Of a stretch of DNA of 64,000 nucleotides, positions 1 to 12,609 are shown piece after piece. A model generated the notes under the pieces. It saw only the letters and a program-made list of their open reading frames with translations, was not told the DNA's origin and did no database searches. Position numbers and translations under genes: made by a program. The stretch comes from Chrysogorgia sp. JL179-B06 (lineage: Eukaryota; Cnidaria; Anthozoa; Scleralcyonacea; Chrysogorgiidae): contig JAYKKM010000260.1 of assembly GCA_035772405.1 (NCBI GenBank), positions 1 to 64,000 on the forward strand, in the 5' to 3' direction. Every line of letters begins with the position of its first letter. The stretch's first letter is position 1.

Positions 1-533
1 TAAAAATAATTATTGCGTCTAAAAAAAACAAATTCTCGCATCTAAAAATAATTCGGGACAAACAAATATAATCTCGGGTCGAAAATTTTTTCTCGACAAC
101 TTTTGTCCACTGTGGCATTCCATAAGTAGAACTCCGACCAAACAGCGCCAGTATCCCCAGTATCCCCAGCCCAACGTCATCAAAACCGGCTGATGAGCAT
201 TGAGTTACTGCTCAATTGTGGCATTTCCTCTTGACCCGGGTTGCATTCCAGTGAACCCGAGCATGTGCTGCGGTTAATGACACACGGAAAACCATGTAGG
301 GTGTGAAAGAAAACGTAATGTTTCTGTTGGACAATGCCAAAAATGTCGAACGGCATACCAAAAGCAAGCGGTCGTGTGTTCGTCGATGATTGTGGGGTTT
401 GGTTTTTTTTTTTTAGTCGGAAGCCCTCTTGCAAAACGCACCACTACGGTCATGGAATAGTGACGGTTCGATTAAATTACGTTACAAGACAAATGGTTTA
501 TTTGTCAACGCCACGAAGGTGGTGAGGGCGACG
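1..533. other. Intergenic, no gene recognised
   Basis: AT-rich sequence. A short unit containing cgcatctaaaaataatt or a variant of it recurs near positions 1-50. The small open frames here have no recognisable domain and overlap on both strands, so I call no gene. Confidence 0.6.
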
Positions 534-860
534 GGATTCGGGGGGGGGAAAGGTGGGGGGTGGTTAGTGGAGGGGGGGGGGTGAAAGGGGAGGGTGGGGG
601 TGGGTAGGGACTGGGGGGGAGGGAGGAAGACGGGGGGGGGGGGGACGGGGGAAGGAAAGGAACGGGGGGAAAGCGGGTCGGAGGAAGGGGGAAACGAGTG
701 TCCTTAAGTTGTGGGGGAGGGGAGGGGGGGAGCGGGATGGGGGGCGGGAGGGGGGAGGGGGTGGGGATGGCGGGGTGTTGGGAGGGGGGGAGGGGGGAGG
801 AGGTAGGGTGAGGGAAGGGGGGGAGTGGGGGGGTAGGGGTGGACGGGGGGGATTGTGAGG
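534..860 (+). repeat. G-rich low-complexity tract
   Basis: About 325 bases in which one strand is almost purely G with scattered A and T, including many runs of four or more G. The complementary strand reads as proline-rich in more than one frame; that is a by-product of the composition, not evidence of a gene. The runs are dense enough to allow several G-quadruplexes. Assembly or polishing errors are plausible in such a tract. Confidence 0.85.
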
Positions 861-3320
861 AGTGTGGCGTCGGAAACGAGTACGTTGGTCCTTGATCCAC
901 AAGCCTGCCAAAGAAATGGTAATTACGTTTTTAAAACGTTACTACATTTCTCTTAATACGCGATCATTTCAAACGGCGAATTTCAACTGTGTTCGAGTGT
1001 CCAGACTCTGCTTAAAAAACGTTAAAAAACGTTGTACTCGTTGAGTATGTTGGAACCATATCCGGAACTGCCGGCTCCTCATGGCAATCCAAGCAACAAA
1101 ACGGTCTGGGAGATTATTTACGAACATCGGGTAGCGTTAAGAGAAAGGAAAACTAGAACGAGTTCATAAATGACCATAAAAAACAGGTACAAAATGCGAA
1201 GTATTTGGCAAAGAGGAAAAAAACAGCCACTACGTAGTAACCATCGTGTGAGACGTTGCAGACGACCTACAGACGACATAACAGACGGTATTGTTCCTGA
1301 ATTCCACGAAGCACCTTTTTATGCAGAAGATCATCCAAACGAAAGGAAAACCTGCATCTGCAATTTTGTATTTGGAAAGACAATTTACATGACATTTTAA
1401 AATTTTGTACATTCATCTGCAAGTCATCCCAGTGTAGTGGTGGTATCGACAGAACCAGATTTAACCTCGGTGCTTGCTTTGCGAGAATCATAGTCTACCA
1501 CAAAACGAACCTTATTAGAAAAGGTACAACAAAACCCTCGATAATGCTTGGGGCTAGTGTATTTGCATTGGTACGGACTTTCTGCAACTTACCACAGATT
1601 TCTGTTCCACATATTCCAATCAAAGTTAGCAGAAAATCTTTTGTGCGTTGCAAACATTAAATATGGTGGTAGGATCAGATGAAGAAGCAGCAAAACAAAG
1701 GCAATAAAACAATGCTTTTCCATCATCCCACCATCTGCTCTCTGTACAAGACATTTGCAAGAAAACGTATGCAAGTACTTGTCAGATAAGGTTGGAGCTA
1801 ACACTAAAACACTAACAATAAAATTCTTAAAGATAATATTTAGTGAGAAAGGTTTGGCTTCTGGCACTAAGGAAACTGGTTTTGATGTAGCGGCCATTAA
1901 AACTAGCGGACGAGTGCCGTATTTTGATACCGACCTTTGTCAAATACTTCAATTTAATTGTGGAGAAGATCCGCCACGGTATTCTCCTTCCGCAACAAGA
2001 AAAATAAATGGATCCCAATTGACTGGAAGAACAACGCTTGTGAGTCAATGAATCATTATAATAAAACTTTCGGGCAAACTGGATAGTGCATTGAGATACC
2101 GGTCCTTATTGTGCGCTTGTATAAAATAGTTAGGTTACAACTATGTGGTTACGAGGCTGGGCATTGTACGGACAAGGGAACTACTAGCTTGACTCCATGG
2201 GTGGCCAGATTTCCAAGTGAGACATGTGGGACTGGGTTCGGAAAACTGATAAGGAAAAAGGAGGAACTGTACCGGAAATATAAGAAGGGAAACAAAAACC
2301 AAATAAAATGGTTCTCAACAGAAGGGAAACTTACTGTGCCTCGGACTCCAATGATGGCAACAAAAAACCGGCCAGCGAAAAATGTAAGGGAGGGAAAGAC
2401 AACAACAACTCAAACGACATTAATAGTGCTATTGTTATGTGATGAACGGTATAAAGTTTTATGTGTTATGAGTATATTTGACCCAGCGTGTGTATATAAT
2501 TTTTTGTACAACGGCAGAACGTTTTTACTTTTTTTAGGCATTCTGCTTGATAATTTTAAAAAATGTAAAATGTGGTAGGTTTGCATATTGTATTATATAT
2601 TGTGTATTACATCTGAATGTATGTCAACTTACTTTCCTTTTCCATTACACAATCTTGACCTTTACAAAGTCTTGTAATTGTCAATAAAAACTTCTTTCTG
2701 TTCAGCATTTCTGGAATTTCAGCATTTGCTGTGTGATATTTGATATCAAAATTTTCAATGTTTTCTATGATCATCGGCACAGTTGGTAAGTACTTACGCG
2801 AGTACGGTATACGTCAGTGTAACAACCATGGGTAACAACGATGTTGGCCAACCGTTGCGCGTGTTTAGGGTTAGTAATTAGTGGTTATAGGCAGGATTAG
2901 GATTTAGTGGTACGTATTGGGGATGGAGGGTTGGGAACACAGCCACACTTAGTGTTATAAATTTAGAACGTGGGCGCAATAACAATATGGCGGACGCATC
3001 GAAGTAAACATACTGAATTTTACTGCTTGTGTGCTCTATTCACCTGCTGATTTTTTTTAAAGTATGTAAACACACTAACATAAAAGACAAGAACAGTTAC
3101 CATGCAGCGATGTTTCACAAATGCTTTTTTTTAACAACACTGGCTCACTATTAAGATTTACTACAGAAGCAATGAAGTGAACAGTTCCGTGTTCGGTTGG
3201 TAAATAACTAAAAGTATTGCTTAAGAAAATACGTATATTTTCATCTAACATCTAATTCTAACAATAATGATTCAACTTATTTGCCTTATTTATCCATTTC
3301 GCGGTCTCCAAGCATATCTC
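861..3320. other. Gene-free stretch with unrecognised small ORFs
   Basis: The longest frames are at 1755-2051 (98 codons) and 2111-2578 (155 codons), both on the plus strand. Neither shows a domain, a signal sequence or a repeated motif that I recognise, and the second is rich in Lys and Thr with a hydrophobic end. At 2860-2920 there are short degenerate gttaggg/ggttagg words, which also occur inside the small inverted-repeat element at 15881-16043. I see no promoter or splice pattern that would support a gene. Confidence 0.5.
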
Positions 3321-3329
3321 GGGCATATC

Positions 3330-4680
3330 CTGGCATAGATTAGTAGGACCGGATTTAAGACACTGTGGTTATCTCATTCATAATAGGAAAGGAAGTTCCC
3401 AAAATACTCCCCTGAGGTACACCAATGGGAACATTCATCATAGAGGACCTTTTACTCTTACCACTGTAATAGATGATCGGTTAGATAAATAGGGACCGAA
3501 ACCTGATACAGAATTATCGGCGAGTCCTAGACATGATAATTTTCGAAGAAGCCAGTTCGTGGTTAACGGTATCAAAAGCTTTAATTAGGTCAAGTAAGCC
3601 AACACCTGTAACCTGACATGAGTTCATGGAGGCCAATATATTATCGGAAAAAATATGGATAAGAGCTAGTATCAGTTGCTCTTCTAGCCTGGAGGAAACC
3701 ATGCTGTTTCTTTTGCTAGGTCTTTCTTCTCCCATTAAGATAAGAATACAGTTGGTAATGGTAGTTCATGTAGCTTGCTGATTATAGGAAGTATCGTAAT
3801 AGGTCTGACTTATTCTTTTTCATGTCAGCTTTCCTAGTTTATGCAACGCAGCACTTCGTCCTATTTTCCATAAATTGAGGAAAGGTACGCTGTAGACAGA
3901 GAGCAGTTGAAAATTTTTGCCATACATGCTGCTATAACCGATGAAGCATCTTTCATCAAACGAGCACTGATTCGATCTAAACCAGCGGCTTGATTTGTTT
4001 CGAGAGAAGGACAATTTCTGTTCAACATATTCAGTAGTCACAATACGAAAACAAAATTTGTACGGAAACCGGGATACTATCATTTAATGGCTGGTTTTAT
4101 TGAAGCGATGCCCACAATGGATGCAAAATTGCTCAGCCAACTTACTTGCAAACTGTTACAGAAATATGTATTCATAATCTGATGCTATTGGACTTTTTAA
4201 CATTGCTTCTGATGAACTGGAGCCGCTCATGCATTAATGAGGGGCTTGTTTTATTCTTACGCATAGGTCAGTTCATTTATTTCATTTCCAAAAGTTCATC
4301 GGGTTTTCCTTTGTTTGTATCAATAAGCTCTCTATAAAATTCAGATTTATTTCGTTTAACTTCAGTTTTCACAAAAGATTTCAGCTTCTTATATTAACCC
4401 CATTCTTCGGCTCGTTCTGTGTTTTTTGTTGCTCGCCTATGCTAATAATCACGGTCACGCTTTGCTTCACGTAATTTAATGTTCATCCATTGGAACATGG
4501 GTGCCCTTAACTTGCATTGTTTTTATCGGTGCATGAGCATTCGCTATGTTACCACAAACTTCTGTCCATGTGTTTAACCTTGTCTTCAATGTTCTCTTCA
4601 GCATCATTAATATGATCCCACTCAATATGATTGAGGTCATGCACAAAAGTCGATTTTATCATACAACCTAAAAATTAACT
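3330..4680 (-). pseudogene. Non-LTR retrotransposon (LINE) pol fragment
   Basis: On the minus strand the reverse-transcriptase signature DLIKAFDTVNH lies at about 3552-3610 and GVPQGSILG at about 3395-3432. They are in the order and spacing expected of a Jockey/CR1-type RT. Upstream in element direction (4300-4660) are pieces of the linker between endonuclease and RT, with an HAPIKT-like motif and a Lys-rich segment resembling YKKLKSFVKTEVKRNKSEFY. Several stops and frameshifts separate the pieces. The YADD box and the 3' end are missing, so this is a dead internal fragment. The subfamily cannot be fixed by eye. Confidence 0.85.
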
Positions 4681-6930
4681 GTATTCTAATTTCCTAGGTG
4701 GACCTTTAGGGACTCCTGACTTTACAATGCAGGAAAACGATGTGATGGTTCACTGATGGAAGATACCAATGTTCCACACGGAAACAATACGTGTGACCAT
4801 TGTTCACACAATAGTAAATCAATTACTGTAGTTAATTTCAATACCGTAGTTGTGAAAATATTAGGGGGCTGATATCATCAATGTAAAATATTGGGGGACT
4901 GATTGATCGGTGCATAATACCGAACTTGTTTTCTTTTTTAGATCCCGCTGCCATTTTTTCATCCATGGCTCTTCCCCCAGTGACAAAATCACCCATGGGG
5001 GAACAAAAGAGTTCTCCAATTGCACTGTCCAAATGCCAACACAAACTGTTATGTGCAGTATGTTTTATACTACAAAACACCAGGAACTTGCCAATGATGC
5101 AACGAGTTGAAACAGCCAAGTACACCTCCAAAACCTCCGTAAAATAAGTAACCAATGGGAAAAGACTGGCAAAACTGCTAAAACACACCAATGTAATGGC
5201 GTCCATTAACTGAATTTTGAGTATTCAGACCAGTTGCCACCAACAGTCAACACCTCCAAAAAATTGGCCCCAAGGCAAGTCATTTCCCTAAAGGCAGAAG
5301 TAGCTCATATTTTAAATGTTTAACCATCCACAGCAAACTGGGTGGTTCTCTCAAAAAAACAAGTGCTGCTGTTGCGAGATAATACTGCGTCAATTAAACT
5401 TACCCTGTGGGAAAATGTTGTTGACACCCTTGTGAAGAACTAAACATATTCGATGCAACATGACATCACCACAAAATCCGATCCATTCTCATTTGAAGTA
5501 ATACCAGCCTTCAAAGGACAAACTTGTAACCTGACAACAACAACCAATTTCTGGAACCTTTGTCACTTCGAAATGTTGCCAAAAATAGAGTTTGTGTCGG
5601 TACGTGTGTCCAGTGTTGAAAAGAGGGTTGGGAAACACAAAATCCGGAAAAAAAATCGGTAACTGCGAAAACTGCAAGCTAATACAAAAACTGTCAGCAT
5701 TGTGGTACACAGTGGTTTATGTGTGTTCTTCTCCCATGACACCGATGCAGACAAGCCACACAAGTTGAGATTAGCAATGTATCGCCCATGCGTCATATAA
5801 TGGTTGAAACTCTAACAACCCAAGATTGAGTTGCAGAGTATTTCAGAAGAAGGAATAATCTCATTGATCTTGATGTGTGAAAAACTCTTTAAACATCACA
5901 TATGACATTGTGGAAAATAAAGTGACTGACAATCAGTCAAAATAGATTGAGAGACTGAGTTTAAACACTTATGCATTTAAAAACTGATAAAACGCTGTTT
6001 AGCATGTTTTTAGGATGGTCAACCAACTTGTTATACTTCCTGTTCTTGTTTAATTCTTTTGTAAAGCATTGAGTCGTCATTGGTTTACAGTTGAAAACAT
6101 TTATGCATTTAAAAACTAAGACGTGCCGGGTCAAAACTGAAGATCTGCAGTAAATTATAGGTATTTATAAAATATGTACATGCATAACACCAAGCGTCGG
6201 CGTAGGAAGGTCTTTTTGGTTAGGGGGGCTTTAAAGGTCGTCGTGACGAACCGCTAGGGGGTTTCCTCCCCTGGAAAATTGTGATTTTTAAGGCTATAAA
6301 ATACCCAAGCGATGATTACATCTTTTTGTCTAAAAAGGGGCTCTCGATCGCCAATAACAAACCAAAAAATGCTATGTCTCCTGACCATAAGTGTGGAGCT
6401 CCTTGTCCCAACAAAGCCGAGGAAAGAAATCTTGAATAGATAGAAAAGATTCATTGCCGGCGGCGTTTTGCGAGTCACATATTCTTTGGCAACAGACACA
6501 AGATCAATGGGCTTCTGTACATGCTGTATGAACATACATCAAGAATAAGTTGTTGATGAGACGCTAATGAAACAGTAAACGAATCTGTAATGGCCCACAT
6601 ATCTACTATTGTAGTGGGATTTAAATGCATAGGTGTACGAAACAGAAAATTTAAAATTTTCCTTGTTCAGTTAGCACATGTCTTGGAGTTCCAAGAAAAG
6701 AAAGATTTGGATTATTTCGTTGAGCCTATCATAACGTGTTTACTAAATATTAGGCCCATTTCCGGTGGCTCGTAGAGTCGGCTACTCACGTCAGAAACTG
6801 TTGTGAAAGGATGATAAACTGAAACTCACTTAAACTTTCCCGTCCTATGGTTGTCAACTTCACCAACTTCAGCGATTCACCAACATGTTTCTATAAAGAA
6901 AAAAAACATTTGTTACTATGCGTTTATATA
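4681..6930. other. Gene-free stretch
   Basis: Open frames at 4838-5206 (minus, 122 codons) and 6254-6535 (minus, 93 codons) have no recognisable domains and compete with frames on the other strand. Around 6190-6290 there is a G- and C-rich patch of the kind seen at the ends of short hAT-like elements, but I could not pair it with a second terminus. No RNA gene is visible. Confidence 0.5.
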
Positions 6931-6935
6931 CTTAT

Positions 6936-7443
6936 TAAATGCACTGGATGTTAAAGTTGCCCATAACCTCAAAATGTTTTATTGTCTTGTTTGGAAGAAC
7001 TTTATAAAATGATAAAAGTAACTTCTTTTGAAGATTTTCGTTTCTTTGTTTTTCTTTTTTGTGAGATATAATCAGTTTGTTTGATATGCAAATGTATGGG
7101 AATTTCGTCACACATGCATAATGACTTATTAGGAGGAAATGTGTATATGTCTTTCATTCTCGAACACGAAATCCATTAAAAATCAAGAAGTTTGGTGTTG
7201 TTGGAGAAAAACGCCACACACATGTTATTCACACTTTAGTGTTTTTATTTCATGGAACGCAAAGATATAGTGACGCGGAAAATTCCAGATATTTGCATTA
7301 TCAAAACAATACTGATATATCTCAAAAAGAGAAGCGAAGAAGTGAAAATCTTCAAAAGAAAGTTACTTTGATCATTTTAAAAGTTCTTCCCAAAGACTAA
7401 ATAAAAAATTTTTGAGGTTCAGGCACTTTAAGCATTTACAGTA
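6936..7443. repeat. Long-inverted-repeat MITE-like element
   Basis: The left arm (about 6936-7112) and right arm (about 7268-7443) are imperfect reverse complements over some 170 bases. Examples are acctcaaaatgtttta against its counterpart near 7405, and cttttgaagattttcg against the segment near 7350. The loop is about 155 bases and holds no gene. The architecture is that of a non-autonomous foldback or MITE element. The exact termini and any target duplication are not clear, so the superfamily is not assigned. Confidence 0.75.
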
Positions 7444-8480
7444 AATATTTTTTATCAACCTATTAATTACCCAGGATCTTCAGTTTTGGACTAACACATT
7501 TTCTAGCTTTTGTTCTTGTTAATCGTTTTGTTTAATTAAAGGTTTTGTTTACACTTCAATCTTACCACCCAAGCCTTTGGTGGTCAGGCAAACCTAAATA
7601 TTGAAATTAGAAAAGAGGCTACAGCGGCCAATTATAACTGATGATCGTTTGGCACATTACCAGATTACATAATGTAGCTGGACCGCCTTCCCCAAACCAA
7701 TTTACACCTCATTCTGTGTCATATGTCGCCAGTCTTAAAATTGGTGAGGCCAATTAAACGTTATGCCAAAATCTGTTTTATGCCATACATCCTTTTTCGA
7801 TAATCTCCAGACATGAACACAGGGCGACTTTTGATGATATGAATACTGCCCACAATTTCTGGTTTAGATGCGGGGTGTTTGACATATCGTTAGACGCTAT
7901 GCACGACTATCTTTTGTAATATCGCTCCAGAAATCTGTTTTGACGAATTTTGGAATACTATGACAGAGATAGTAGGGAAAATGTGTTAATGTTTTTAGAG
8001 TCTAGAATTTTCCAAAAGATTTAATTTTTCACACTTTGATTGGTCGTTGGAATGCAAATCCACAGCAGTGTTAAAATAATATACCATTTGTGACTTTATA
8101 ATACTGCATAATAGTAAGTGTTAGTACAGCATGTTTATTATTTTATGAAAAATTATAATATACTATTGCTTGAGAATTAGCCTATACAATGGTACAGTAC
8201 TTGTAGTTAGGGTGCAAAAACGTGCAAGACTATTACCTGTGGTTTGATACCTAGGCCTGTGTGTACAATTTGGTCAGTATATAAACACAAGTATTACTGT
8301 ATAATAAACTTCAGATTTTACAACAAACTTTTTATTGTAGACATGTTTCAGCCAAAACTTTTGTTTGAAGTTGTAATTTGACCCAAATGTATAATGTACT
8401 TTCTGTTAGCAGGGAAAAATCATGCCATCTTTCAACTTCATTATAGCCTTTGGGGACATGAAAAATCCCCCTTACAAACT
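7444..8480. other. Gene-free stretch
   Basis: AT-rich sequence with no frame longer than about 60 codons that resembles a protein. I see no repeats beyond simple A/T runs. Confidence 0.55.
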
Positions 8481-8484
8481 ATCG

Positions 8485-9480
8485 AGAAGGATCTTGGAAT
8501 CAAAAATCAATTCAAAATTAGAGTGGGAAGGACCAAACAGCCTTTGTCTGGCATGAAAGCTGTAACAGAATGTTAGGTTTGGTTAAGCGTAGTACTCTTG
8601 AAATTAATGATGAATCAACCAGGGAAGATACTGTATCTATCAACTCGTACGCAGTCATTTCTCTTATGCGTCGCAAGTGTGGTGCCCGCCCCACAATCAG
8701 TGAGTCTGTTCGTAAAGAATATCGAAAGAGTGCAGAGGAGGGCAACAAAGTTCATCCTTGGTTTGGGCTTCGATACCGACTGTTCCCATTTACCTTACGA
8801 GGCTACAACTTTTTGGATCTTTTTACCTTTGATCATAATGGCATGAGTATTTGGATTTGAATCCTTTTGTATAAGAACATCAGAGGCCACATCCATGATA
8901 AGTGAAGATACAAAACCCACAGTTCATGAAAACGTTCGGTTAAAAACAGAGAGAACTATATAAGGATCCAAATTCAATTACTACTGAAGATTCCGTTTGC
9001 TTAGAACAGTTTGTTTTCAATCAAGCTTCTTATAAGAGCAGTAGAACATGGAACTGTTTAACTCTCATGATTTAAGATCTAGAGTTATTAGCTTTGGCTC
9101 CTTCAAACAAGTTTAATCAAATATTATAAAAACGCTATGTGTAATATATTAGATATTGACGATCCAAAGAACATGGAAAACAGTTAATGTATCAAAATGC
9201 CATACTGCGCGACTAGCACTTGTAAATGGACTGAAGGTGGTCTTTGTTGTAACCTTATTTTAGTATTTTTTGTTTTTATGTAATCGATTGTGTTCTTTTT
9301 TTTTAATCGATTGATGTTTTTTTTTTTTGGTTTTTTTGTTGTTTTTTTTTGTTTTATTTTTATTTTTATTATTTATTTTTTTTGTCTACTTAAGGGGCCA
9401 CCGTAACTGGGGAAACCTGTGGTGGTATCCCAAGCTTGTATGTAATACTTTTCGTAGCTGAAGTTTAATAAACCATAAAC
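8485..9480 (+). pseudogene. LINE pol C-terminal fragment with 3' tail
   Basis: Plus-strand pieces match the thumb and C-terminal region of CR1/Jockey-like pol: a KDLGI motif near 8490, MLGLVKRSTLEIND near 8570-8610, then NIERVQRRATKFILGL near 8715-8760 and LDLFTFDHNGMS near 8810-8850. Each lies in a different frame because of indels. Beyond the coding remnant come T-rich sequence (9290-9390) and a terminus made of short cataaac repeats at about 9468-9487, which looks like the repeat tail of a LINE. The insert is 5' truncated and dead. Confidence 0.82.
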
Positions 9481-9779
9481 CATAAACCAGATAAACGGTT
9501 AACTAATTTACAAGTAGATATGTGTCTTATAATGAATAACGAATTATAAAATTCAAATCAAATTCAAATTATAACGGTGCTAACGGTCAATGGGCAAAAC
9601 TATTAATATACATAAATGATTGTTTACATTCAGTAATTTTATAATGCTATCATTAAAGGATTAACATATATGTATGGGGAATTTTAGTTAATGAGATAAA
9701 CTACAAGTGTAGACAGATAATTAAAGGATATACTAAGCCAAAAATTATAAACAAAACAAAAAATAAGTAATTTATAATT

Positions 9780-10390
9780 TTTAAAGACCTCAAGAGCATC
9801 AATATTAAGTTATCCACATCTATGCAGGCCAATGTGGATAGAATTATCAAATTACTGTATATAATCTATCCCCACACCAACAATCGGGGTAGAATCCCTA
9901 ATACGTCTTAATAAAACCAATTTTAATTTCCCCCTATATGCATCCCTAGACATTTGAACGAATTTGATTTTTTAAAGGGAACCATTGTATATGATAAAGA
10001 TACACTTTCTTCCTTCATCACCCTTTCGTGTCTGTTTACCAACTACTGAGTTGTTTATTTCATGAATCATCAATAGTGCAAGACAAGCAATTTTTTCTTA
10101 ATGATTGATGGTAGAAACAGCAGTAGACTTCCCACTCTTCTGTTCAGTACAGGTATATAACCCAAAAATTAATGTGTGGGTTATTTAGTTTACTGTCCTA
10201 TGAAACAAACTCAGACAACACAAAGCTCTCAGAGATATTTTCCACTGAAAATCTATTCAGTTGGCAAATGAATGGGCTTTTACCTAATTCAAGTAAAATA
10301 ACTACTGTAAGCAACTATGCTATAAAAGTTTCAAACAGTAAGTGGGCAAGGGATTGTTGCATATACATATTTCTAGTTTATAAAATAACT
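9780..10390 (+). repeat. Dispersed repeat, copy 1 (inverted relative to 23765-24340)
   Basis: The reverse complement of 23765-24340 aligns here in collinear blocks. Examples are attagggattcta with the following ccccgattgttggtg (seen here as its complement near 9870-9905), ctactgagttg followed by tttatga near 10045-10065, and gctataaaagtttcaaac at 10319-10336. No coding capacity is seen. It may be a MITE or the untranslated region of a larger element. Confidence 0.75.
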
Positions 10391-10444
10391 ATAAAAGCAT
10401 ACTGTGTGTGCTTGCACAATATTTTTCAAAACAACCCTGATAGG

Positions 10445-10615
10445 CAACCTATAGAAAACATTTCCAATTGCGTATAGAACCATTAGTGCCTATAGAGATC
10501 TATTATAGGTTGATTGCCTATAGGCTTGTATATCTATAGGTCGCCTATAGGAATGTTTCAATTTGCCCATAGAAACCTATAGGTTGGCCTACATGTATAG
10601 ACTGCTCTATAGGTA
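10445..10615. repeat. Cluster of CTATAG palindromes
   Basis: At least seven copies of CTATAG, mostly as CCTATAGG or ACCTATAGG, occur within about 170 bases. Parts of the left and right halves are reverse complements of each other, so the block could fold into several alternative hairpins. It is most likely a small palindromic mobile element or its remnant. No protein is encoded. Confidence 0.7.
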
Positions 10616-11004
10616 CTGTATATATTTAATAGTTATATAATACATACTGTTGAGATCCTCGAATAGCAAACTTTTAATTCCAACCAATACAACACATTTT
10701 ATAGAGTTGATATTCAAATTCTGAGGGTGCAAGAATGAGATTCTAATTCTTAATAATGATCAAATGCCACAGTGCAGTTCCAACAGTGGAGCCAATTTCA
10801 GAACGTTCAGTAGTGGTATTTTACAGATTATTGTCATTCATACTTCATATTAAATGTATTACGAGATGCTTTTGGGAAATTTGAGTAATCATGGACATAT
10901 TTTTGTGTAATTCTAGGAAATGCTTGAAGCTTAGTTGGACCATGAAACACTGCTCAAAGTAGCCAAGAGAGGTTTCATGCCAAACAGTTAGCAGACTTGA
11001 TTGA

Positions 11005-11344
11005 GTACCATCATTTTGTGTTTGTGGGAATTGCTGTGAAATGCCCACAGGCAAAGAAAAAGTTTGTTGCAAAGAAAGACAATTTTGTTGAAGCAGAAGT
11101 GGACCATTCCAGAACATCTGCGTGGATTCATTCAGACAAACCTGGCCCACTGTCATAATAAGTCTTGCAGACACATATGTGTTTTACACCAGTGTACAAC
11201 AATAGGGCAATGAGGCAATATGTGATGTGGCAACATGGCCATTTGGGGAAGGGACACTGCCGAGTAATTCCTTCATGTTGCGTTTGGGAAATATGGAAAC
11301 ATCCTTCGCCTAATGGTCAGTACACAGAATATAAAGTTGGATAG
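11005..11344 (+). pseudogene. P2RX7_C-like cysteine-rich domain relic
   Basis: The plus strand encodes a Cys-rich stretch beginning CVCGNCCEMP, with further Cys pairs (KVCCKE, RQFC, NICV). It is followed by RQYVMWQHGHLGKGH and then RVIPSCCVWEIW near 11210-11300. This matches what I know of the C-terminal ballast domain of P2X7 receptors, which in many invertebrates occurs alone in proteins of unknown function. A TGA stop at 11089-11091 and a frameshift near 11190-11200 interrupt it. No channel transmembrane domains are present nearby, so this is a stand-alone copy or a single exon, and not a receptor gene. Confidence 0.75.
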
Positions 11345-12600
11345 TAAACCACCAGAGGTCCTTGTTTGTGTACGTCTTACTTCTTGTGCCACAGCTAAAA
11401 TGCATCCCACATTAATAAACCAGATGCTTTCCAAGGACAACTTGAGACTTTCCATTTTTTGAAGTTTTCATTTTTCTTGCCACACTGCGACTTGGAAGTA
11501 CAGCCCGCGACAGATTATGATTGCTTGAAAAATTATATACATGACAGTAAGACAGTTCACTGATTTAGTGAGTGATTCACATGCTTTTAATATGTGATTT
11601 CACCCATTACTGTTAAGGATGAGTTCAAAATAAAATAAAAACATTGTGAAAAATAACGTACTTCTTAAACGTAATCAGAAATATGTTCTTCTATTTCTCT
11701 ATTTTCCATAACCAAATCTGGCAAATCAGTAGCCTTGAGAAATCGAACCGAATTCACTTTCCGCCATTTTTCGTTTTCCACGCCTGCAGGCTTCAATGAA
11801 TCGCACTTTCTCTTGTTTCCTTTTATACCACACACTACAACGAACAAAGAGCAGTTTATTACGTTCTCCTTTCAAACGGTTTGTTTTTATTTGCAAGCGT
11901 CAACAGGTGTTTGGCTGGTTGTCAACAGGTGTTTGATTGATCACAAAGGTTTGTCATTGCTCTCTGGAGCAAAGCTTGCACTTCGTTTTATTTTTCTCGG
12001 GAAGCTTTACAAAGAAATCTCAATGTTTGAGCATGATCGATCTTCAGTGATACCTGAACTCTGAACCGAATGCAAGAGCGAATAGTACAACTATCTCTGA
12101 CGTTTAGCAGTTATTTTGATTTTGAAATAAAAACCTGTGAGATTGGTTCTGATCTGACACAGAGATTGATTAAAATGAACAAAAACTCTGTCACATCCAG
12201 GGTTGTTAGATCGGTCTCTTTGAGGCCAATAACTCGATTTTGTCCGGAAATAACAGTTGACCATAAATGTTTGAAAATGTCATCGATTTTTTTTCCAAAA
12301 CATTGATTGTACCGGAAGAGGATCACCTAATTGTATTTATGGCCAATCAGTGTTCATAATTCTCAGCCAATTGTAAAGCTGATACACCAACCAATAAACA
12401 TCCATAACAGTACTACGTTCGCAGAGGTCTGAAAACTATTTGTTTATCTAGTATATAGTTGATTTGCATCAGTGACATTCAGTGTAAAGTGTAATTGTAA
12501 AAAACTGTACAGCTGTCATTGTATCGTAACCTTATAAATATATTAAAGAGTTTTGCATGTGAATCCTCGACTTTAAATTATGTCAAAATAGAAAGGATCA
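11345..12600. other. Gene-free stretch
   Basis: Open frames at 11665-11847 (minus) and 11735-12064 (plus) overlap each other and have no recognised domain. The plus frame carries a repeated word around 11900-11935 (tcaacaggtgtttg, twice), a short tandem duplication. I see no gene. Confidence 0.5.
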
Positions 12601-12609
12601 TACGACAGT

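Noticed and set aside
505..911. Two proline-rich frames of 131 and 115 codons on the minus strand
   Set aside because: They come from the G-rich tract. The frames overlap and have no start context or domain.
2111..2578. 155-codon plus-strand frame
   Set aside because: Composition is irregular, it matches no domain and has no splice or promoter support. I mention it only in the gap description.
2860..2935. Telomere-like gttaggg words near 2860-2935 (similar at 15950-15990 and 25070-25100)
   Set aside because: They are degenerate, few and inside small inverted-repeat elements, so not interstitial telomere arrays.
4838..5206. 122-codon minus-strand frame with hydrophobic start
   Set aside because: No domain, and competing plus-strand frames are equally long in parts.
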